This document shows positions 60,927 through 64,000 of a stretch of 64,000 bases of DNA, piece after piece. The notes under the pieces are model-generated. The model was not told where the DNA came from. It saw only the letters and a program-made list of their open reading frames with translations, and did no database searches. This stretch comes from PZPK01 sp965230795. Lineage in GTDB: Bacteria; Pseudomonadota; Gammaproteobacteria; Pseudomonadales; Oleiphilaceae. Each line of letters begins with the position of its first letter. The stretch's first letter is position 1. Where the stretch lies: NCBI GenBank assembly GCA_965230795.1, contig OZ246020.1, forward strand, positions 744,001 through 808,000, written 5' to 3'. The position numbers were made by a program, and so were the translations under genes.

Positions 60927-61745
60927 TCATGCTGCCCTCGCTGCAAACACTGCCGGAGGCATAAAATTAAGAGCGCTATGTGGTCGCTCATGGTTGTAAT
61001 GGTGTCGCCACTCATCGATGATTTCTTTCGCTTCGTCCAAGCTCCGAAACCAATGCCTGTTGAGACACTCGTTTCTAAATTTTCCGTTCAAGCTTTCTAC
61101 AAACGCATTTTGTGTTGGCTTTCCTGGCTGGATAAATGCCAGCTTTACCCCTGATTCTTTCTGCCAGAAGAACATCGCCTTGCAGGTAAACTCGGTCCCG
61201 TTATCACACGTGATTTGGTCCGGTGCTGCACGTTGGTCGATGAGCTGATCAAGGAACCTGGCAACCTGCTGGCCAGAAATCGAGTACGCTGTCAGCTGAC
61301 CAATGAGTTCCTTTGAATAATCGTCTTTTACATTCAGCACGCGAAACCTTCGCCCGTTGCTAAGCTGGTCTGAAACAAAATCCATCGACCAGCGGACATT
61401 AGGGTAAATCGGTACCATGATAGGCTGTCGTGGTCGTTTCAGCTTCTTTCGCTTCCGAATACGCAACTGGAGACTCTCTTCCCTATAAAGACGGTAGGTG
61501 CGCTTCTCGTTGATGACGAGTCCCTCATTCCTGAGCATGCCATGCAGCATCTCATAACCGAGTCCCTGATGTTTGCCTGCAAGCTCAATCAAACGTGCTC
61601 TGAGCGCTTGATCCGTCCGCGGTATCGGGTTATAGCGATAGGCTGTTCGGCTAATACTCGCAAGCCAACAAGCGCGCCGCTCGCTCAGTCGATGTACCGA
61701 GACCAGATGAGTCGCAATGCCTTTACGGCTCGCAGGCTTTACCAC
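60927..61745 (-). CDS. IS3-family transposase orfB
   Basis: A 272-residue DDE integrase-core protein. The triad is in SMDFVSD (D), TCDNGTEF (D) and NAFVESLNGKFRNE (E), with an HTH-21-like region before it (YEMLHGMLRNEGLVINEKRT). As in other IS3 elements it is likely made as a fusion with orfA by a -1 frameshift at A AAA AAG (61751-61745, minus strand). A GTG start at 61745 is the alternative. Confidence 0.92.
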   Translation of the reverse strand: MVKPASRKGIATHLVSVHRLSERRACWLASISRTAYRYNPIPRTDQALRARLIELAGKHQGLGYEMLHGMLRNEGLVINEKRTYRLYREESLQLRIRKRKKLKRPRQPIMVPIYPNVRWSMDFVSDQLSNGRRFRVLNVKDDYSKELIGQLTAYSISGQQVARFLDQLIDQRAAPDQITCDNGTEFTCKAMFFWQKESGVKLAFIQPGKPTQNAFVESLNGKFRNECLNRHWFRSLDEAKEIIDEWRHHYNHERPHSALNFMPPAVFAARAA

Positions 61746-62005
61746 TTTTTTGAGAGCACATCTTTCATGGCCTCGTTCTCTAGGAGCTTCTCCGCGAGCA
61801 GTTTCTTGAGCTTGTTATTCTCCGTTTCCAGCTCTTTTAATCGCTTGGCTTCGTTCACTTCCAGGCCGGCATACTTGGACCGCCAGTTGTAAAACGTGCC
61901 CGTGGAGATATTCATACGGCGGCATATGTCGTCAACTTTTACGCCCGACTCATGCTCTTTGATCGCACCAATGATCTGTTCTTCTGTGTAACGCTTTTTC
62001 TTCAT
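61739..62005 (-). CDS. IS3-family transposase orfA
   Basis: An 88-residue IS3 OrfA with the HTH (YTEEQIIGAIKEHESGVKVD through RRMNISTGTFYNWRSKYAG) and a leucine-zipper-like helix (RLKELETENNKLKKLLAEKL). Its end overlaps orfB by seven bases at the slippery A AAA AAG, followed by TGG and the TAA stop. Confidence 0.92.
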   Translation of the reverse strand: MKKKRYTEEQIIGAIKEHESGVKVDDICRRMNISTGTFYNWRSKYAGLEVNEAKRLKELETENNKLKKLLAEKLLENEAMKDVLSKKW

Positions 62006-62172
62006 ATTGAGATTTCCTTTTGGCTAAAGTAACCGGAAATCTCATCCATGTCATGGTTCTATTTTTCGGGGGGAGGTCAGCGGGAGTCAGATGCACAAAA
62101 TAGGATATGGGAAAGAGAATGTATTGTGCCAGTGATCCATTTCGCTTTTGTTTCCTTAGCGGTCATTCAGGG

Positions 62173-62270
62173 TGGCGGAAAATCACATCTGAATTGTGAG
62201 AGAAGCGGACTTTAAGCTAGTGCCGAGTTCTGAATTGACACAGACGACAAAGCAGACTTTAGGAACGCCC
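62173..62270. repeat. 98-bp inverted repeat, right copy
   Basis: This is the reverse complement of 1899-1996 with two visible mismatches (A/T and T/G). The match starts within the end of the attC (GGGCGTT) and stops at TTTTCCGCCA, after which the two copies share nothing obvious. It abuts the right cassette array as the left copy abuts the left array. Confidence 0.9.
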
Positions 62271-62367
62271 ACAGCATGTGAGACAAACCGGAGCTGGATT
62301 TTGTGCGAGAATTTTCCGCACAAAATTCAGCGGAGCGTTTGGCTTCCCATGGCTGTGCTGGTTATAC
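62260..62367 (-). other. integron attC site (innermost right)
   Basis: On the minus strand the site starts GTATAAC and ends GGGCGTT, with complementary inner segments CACAGC and GCTGTG and further paired arms around TTTTGTGCG. Its length of 108 bp is within the attC range. It follows the DUF5063 cassette gene and is the last attC before the interior. Confidence 0.75.
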
Positions 62368-62370
62368 GGT

Positions 62371-62826
62371 TTATATCTCATTGGCTCGACAGTGCAAATA
62401 CAGTTGTAGATTCCTCAAGTGCCAGCGCCAATGGCCCTGATAGCTATCTTGCAGGTGCCAAAAAGCGTTTACCTCGCTTTCATTCTGGTAGGACCACATA
62501 ACCATTTTAAGGTCATTAACTATATCGGTAATATCATCAATTGCATCGCCAACTACTAGCTCGCTCTCCGCTATTTTTTCTGTGATATCGCGAGGCGTAT
62601 TATAATAACCCCAACTAGGAAATCGCTCTTCCGCCATTTGACGAATTGACGGATAGTCGTTTTCTGGGATTTCATTATCATCAAACCCGCCATCGGGTTT
62701 AACGGAATGCATTTGCAAAGCCAAGTAGTCTAGAAGGTAAACAGTTTTCTCCTCGTCTTTCTCAGTCGAGCCGGTGCCTACTTCAACGATACCGATTAAT
62801 TCTTCTATTGCTGACCAGATATCCAT
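62371..62826 (-). CDS. DUF5063-like protein (integron cassette)
   Basis: A 151-residue helical, acidic soluble protein. The segment PSIRQMAEERFPSWGYYNTP matches the DUF5063 family, whose function is unknown; a binding partner for a basic protein is possible. It lies between attC sites at 62260-62367 and 62837-62888, so it is a mobile cassette gene. Confidence 0.8.
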   Translation of the reverse strand: MDIWSAIEELIGIVEVGTGSTEKDEEKTVYLLDYLALQMHSVKPDGGFDDNEIPENDYPSIRQMAEERFPSWGYYNTPRDITEKIAESELVVGDAIDDITDIVNDLKMVMWSYQNESEVNAFWHLQDSYQGHWRWHLRNLQLYLHCRANEI

Positions 62827-62836
62827 ACTTAATTAC

Positions 62837-62888
62837 GTATAACAGTGTGTTTAACGGACCCTTCGGTCCGCTAAACACTTTTTAGGTT
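62837..62888 (-). other. integron attC site
   Basis: This short palindromic attC has the arms TTTAGCGGACC and GGTCCGTTAAA, differing from 674-726 in only a few positions. It lies between the DUF5063 cassette and the next cassette gene, whose stop it overlaps. Confidence 0.85.
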
Positions 62889-63145
62889 TTACTGCTTGAA
62901 GCCCATTTAAGCCTTATAGCTTTTTCTATGACCTCATCTGGATCTTCACCTTTGCTGACTACGAAGTCCTTTAATATTTGCAAATGCCATGTAGGACAGT
63001 GCCTGCTTTCACAAGGTGTGTCGGGATCATTTGGTAAATGCTCATATGAGAAATGAAAACAAATCCAATGCATTTGCTCGAACATATTGTAGTTTTCTTC
63101 GGTGTCATCGACTGGGCAACCGCATCCTTTGCATATTTGATTCAT
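62882..63145 (-). CDS. small Cys-rich cassette protein
   Basis: An 87-residue protein with a Cys-rich N-terminus (ICKGCGCPVDD) and further Cys/His pairs (WICFHFSYEH, PCESRHCPTWH), suggesting zinc binding, then a basic helical C-terminus. I recognise no family. ATG 63145 follows AGGA; a TTG just upstream is less likely. It is flanked by attC sites on both sides. Confidence 0.7.
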   Translation of the reverse strand: MNQICKGCGCPVDDTEENYNMFEQMHWICFHFSYEHLPNDPDTPCESRHCPTWHLQILKDFVVSKGEDPDEVIEKAIRLKWASSSKT

Positions 63146-63165
63146 CAACAGTCCTTACAAAGAAA

Positions 63166-63215
63166 CCTAACAGTGCGTTTAACGGACCCTTTGGTCCGCT
63201 AAACACTTTTTATGT
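63166..63215 (-). other. integron attC site
   Basis: A third near-identical copy of the TTTAGCGGACC/GGTCCGTTAAA attC, ending in TGTTAGG on the minus strand. It separates the Cys-rich and the following cassette genes. Confidence 0.85.
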
Positions 63216-63217
63216 GT

Positions 63218-63451
63218 TTATTCGTCATATTCAATAAAGTCCCAAGGGATTTCTTTTTTGAATATTTCAATACATTCTTGCATTAACTCAAGAGACACTG
63301 ACTCTTTGAACATTGTGATGGTGCGAGTTCTCTCTGTATCGTCTCGGAATATTTCTACGACGAGCTCGTCGTCTCGATAGATTTCGACGCCAATACCGTC
63401 TCTAGAATTTACATCGCTTGCAACTATGACTCTATCTTTTGGTTGAGACAT
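63218..63451 (-). CDS. small acidic cassette protein
   Basis: A 77-residue, strongly acidic protein (VEIYRDDELVVEIFRDDTER, KKEIPWDFIEYDE) starting at the ATG 63451, because the longer frame runs through the attC. Its size and alpha/beta pattern resemble small immunity or regulatory proteins, but no family can be named. Confidence 0.65.
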   Translation of the reverse strand: MSQPKDRVIVASDVNSRDGIGVEIYRDDELVVEIFRDDTERTRTITMFKESVSLELMQECIEIFKKEIPWDFIEYDE

Positions 63452-63465
63452 CAATACTCCATTGA

Positions 63466-63561
63466 CACCAACGCCCGCAGCAAAGGCAGGCAAAATTGGC
63501 GCGGCTTTTGGAACAAAAGGCGTGACGCTTTTGACTGTCCAATTGCCTGCGCTTGTTAAGT
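63466..63561 (-). other. integron attC site
   Basis: The minus-strand site begins ACTTAAC, matching the RYYYAAC consensus, and ends GCGGGCGTTGG. The inner CAGGCAATTGG/CCAATTTTGCCTG arms pair and AAAAG/CTTTT segments face each other. Its length is about 96 bp. It follows the gene at 63556 and overlaps its end. Confidence 0.8.
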
Positions 63562-63984
63562 GTATTGATGTACATTTCTATTACTAAACTCGCTTTTTGC
63601 GACTGTACCATTTTTGAGTTTGTACTTTATAACTGCATCGTATAGTGGATCATGGCCATACCACACACCAATATTTTTCATATGATCTTTGTGGAACTGG
63701 TAGTCTTTGTCAGTAAATCGATAGTTTATCAATAGCTCTGCAGTCTCAATATCACTCTCAGTAACGCCACATGTGGTTGAAATTATTGAGGAAGCTTTTT
63801 CCTTTAATTTGGATATTTCAATTTCAAGCTCTTTAGTCGGGGCGCCACTTGAAAGCATGAGATCTATTTTCAGAATCTGAGTTCCTTCATGCTCACAATA
63901 AGAGTAACCCTCAGCTAACAGGCCACACAGGCCACTCACTGCATGATGACCAACATTGTGAACTGCCGATTGGAATTTGCTCAT
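63556..63984 (-). CDS. hypothetical cassette protein
   Basis: A 142-residue protein with no recognised family. It has a His-rich N-terminal helix (SAVHNVGHHAVSGLCGLLAE), a coiled-coil-like middle (KELEIEISKLKEKASSIIS) and a hydrophobic Tyr-rich end (YHFH-type segments near DKDYQFHKDHMKN). Both ends are in the window. Just upstream, TTAAGCGCAGG at the window edge looks like the end of another attC, so the array continues to the right. Confidence 0.65.
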   Translation of the reverse strand: MSKFQSAVHNVGHHAVSGLCGLLAEGYSYCEHEGTQILKIDLMLSSGAPTKELEIEISKLKEKASSIISTTCGVTESDIETAELLINYRFTDKDYQFHKDHMKNIGVWYGHDPLYDAVIKYKLKNGTVAKSEFSNRNVHQYT

Positions 63985-64000
63985 ACTCCCCCTGCGCTTA

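Larger units (their letters stand above)
60882..62079 (-). mobile_element. IS3-family element (IS407-like group)
   Basis: The element has ~1198 bp, two ORFs and imperfect terminal inverted repeats beginning TGACCTCC on each side (60882 inward and 62079 inward), with further matches at GAACCA and GGATGA-ATTTCC. The IS3-type orfA/orfB arrangement and a GRRFR-containing DDE transposase place it near the IS407 group. No target duplication of 3-5 bp is visible (CACC on the left, GCGG on the right), so one end may have recombined. It lies immediately inside the right 98-bp repeat. Confidence 0.88.
62080..62370. other. 291-bp spacer: IS flank, repeat and attC
   Basis: The spacer starts with ~90 bp of single-copy sequence outside the IS. 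It includes, on the minus strand, TTGTGCATCTGAC, which mirrors TTGTGCACCTGAC at the other flank of the IS (60873-60885). The 98-bp repeat and the innermost attC of the right array follow. Confidence 0.6.

Noticed and set aside
60877..62083. Target-site duplication of the IS element
   Set aside because: No 3-5 bp direct repeat fits either likely end assignment.
1..64000. tRNA, rRNA, CRISPR arrays and an integron integrase gene
   Set aside because: I looked for tRNA-like cloverleaf ends, rRNA-like stretches, repeat-spacer patterns and an IntI-type tyrosine recombinase, and saw none in the window.

Overview
The window looks like the chromosome of a marine, hydrocarbon-degrading gammaproteobacterium. 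It carries a complete alkane hydroxylase block (AlkB, an AlkG1-type and an AlkG2-type rubredoxin, rubredoxin reductase, a GMC alcohol dehydrogenase and an AraC-type regulator), a wax ester synthase/DGAT, and many AraC, LysR and TetR regulators next to redox and detoxification enzymes. This gene content resembles the Alcanivorax/Ketobacter/Marinobacter sphere, but no marker gene fixes the genus.

The two edges are integron cassette arrays. On the left (1-1909) two cassettes read rightward: an alpha/beta hydrolase and a Fic protein with a nuclease-like N-terminus. On the right (62260-64000) four cassettes read leftward, including a DUF5063 protein and three orphans. Their attC sites include nearly identical short forms, so both arrays appear to belong to one integron lineage. 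No integron integrase lies in the window. The inner ends of the two arrays carry the same 98-bp sequence in inverted orientation (1899-1996 and 62173-62270), beginning at the last attC. About 60 kb of ordinary chromosome lies between them, with an IS3-family element beside the right copy.

From left to right the interior holds: a hypothetical gene and the wax ester synthase (2-4.5 kb); a SnoaL/AhpD/AraC group, a cNMP-binding/rhodanese protein, LysR/methyltransferase and small genes (4.8-11.6 kb); an AT-richer block with LtrA, SDR, MdaB and LysR genes (11.8-15.5 kb); a MAPEG/TetR pair and an operon of two DUF1538 membrane proteins with P-II and CBS proteins (15.9-20 kb); an orphan membrane gene with IS debris and repeats (20.2-21.8 kb); LysR and GST genes; an HPP-ECF sigma-TetR operon with matching operators (24.5-26.4 kb); and a redox region with MAPEG, a PNPOx-FNR-ferredoxin fusion, glutaredoxin, a dihydrolipoamide-dehydrogenase-like protein, NrtS, LpxR and three AraC regulators (27-37.2 kb). 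Then come a YHS protein and a bufferin-type RiPP operon (37.4-40.6 kb), the alkane block (41.4-48.7 kb), and a dienoyl-CoA isomerase-like enzyme, a YheT-type hydrolase and a solute-binding protein (48.8-51.9 kb).

The most striking region is 52.1-60.7 kb. A five-gene operon encodes a large putative outer-membrane barrel, an exported protein, an ECF sigma factor, a membrane anti-sigma factor and a subtilisin-like protease. It is surrounded by three exported-protein genes. Four intergenic sites share an ECF-type promoter of the form GAACCG-N15-CGAC: before the operon itself, before both small exported proteins, and before the lysine-rich exported protein. This predicts an autoregulated cell-envelope regulon that I do not recognise as a described system.
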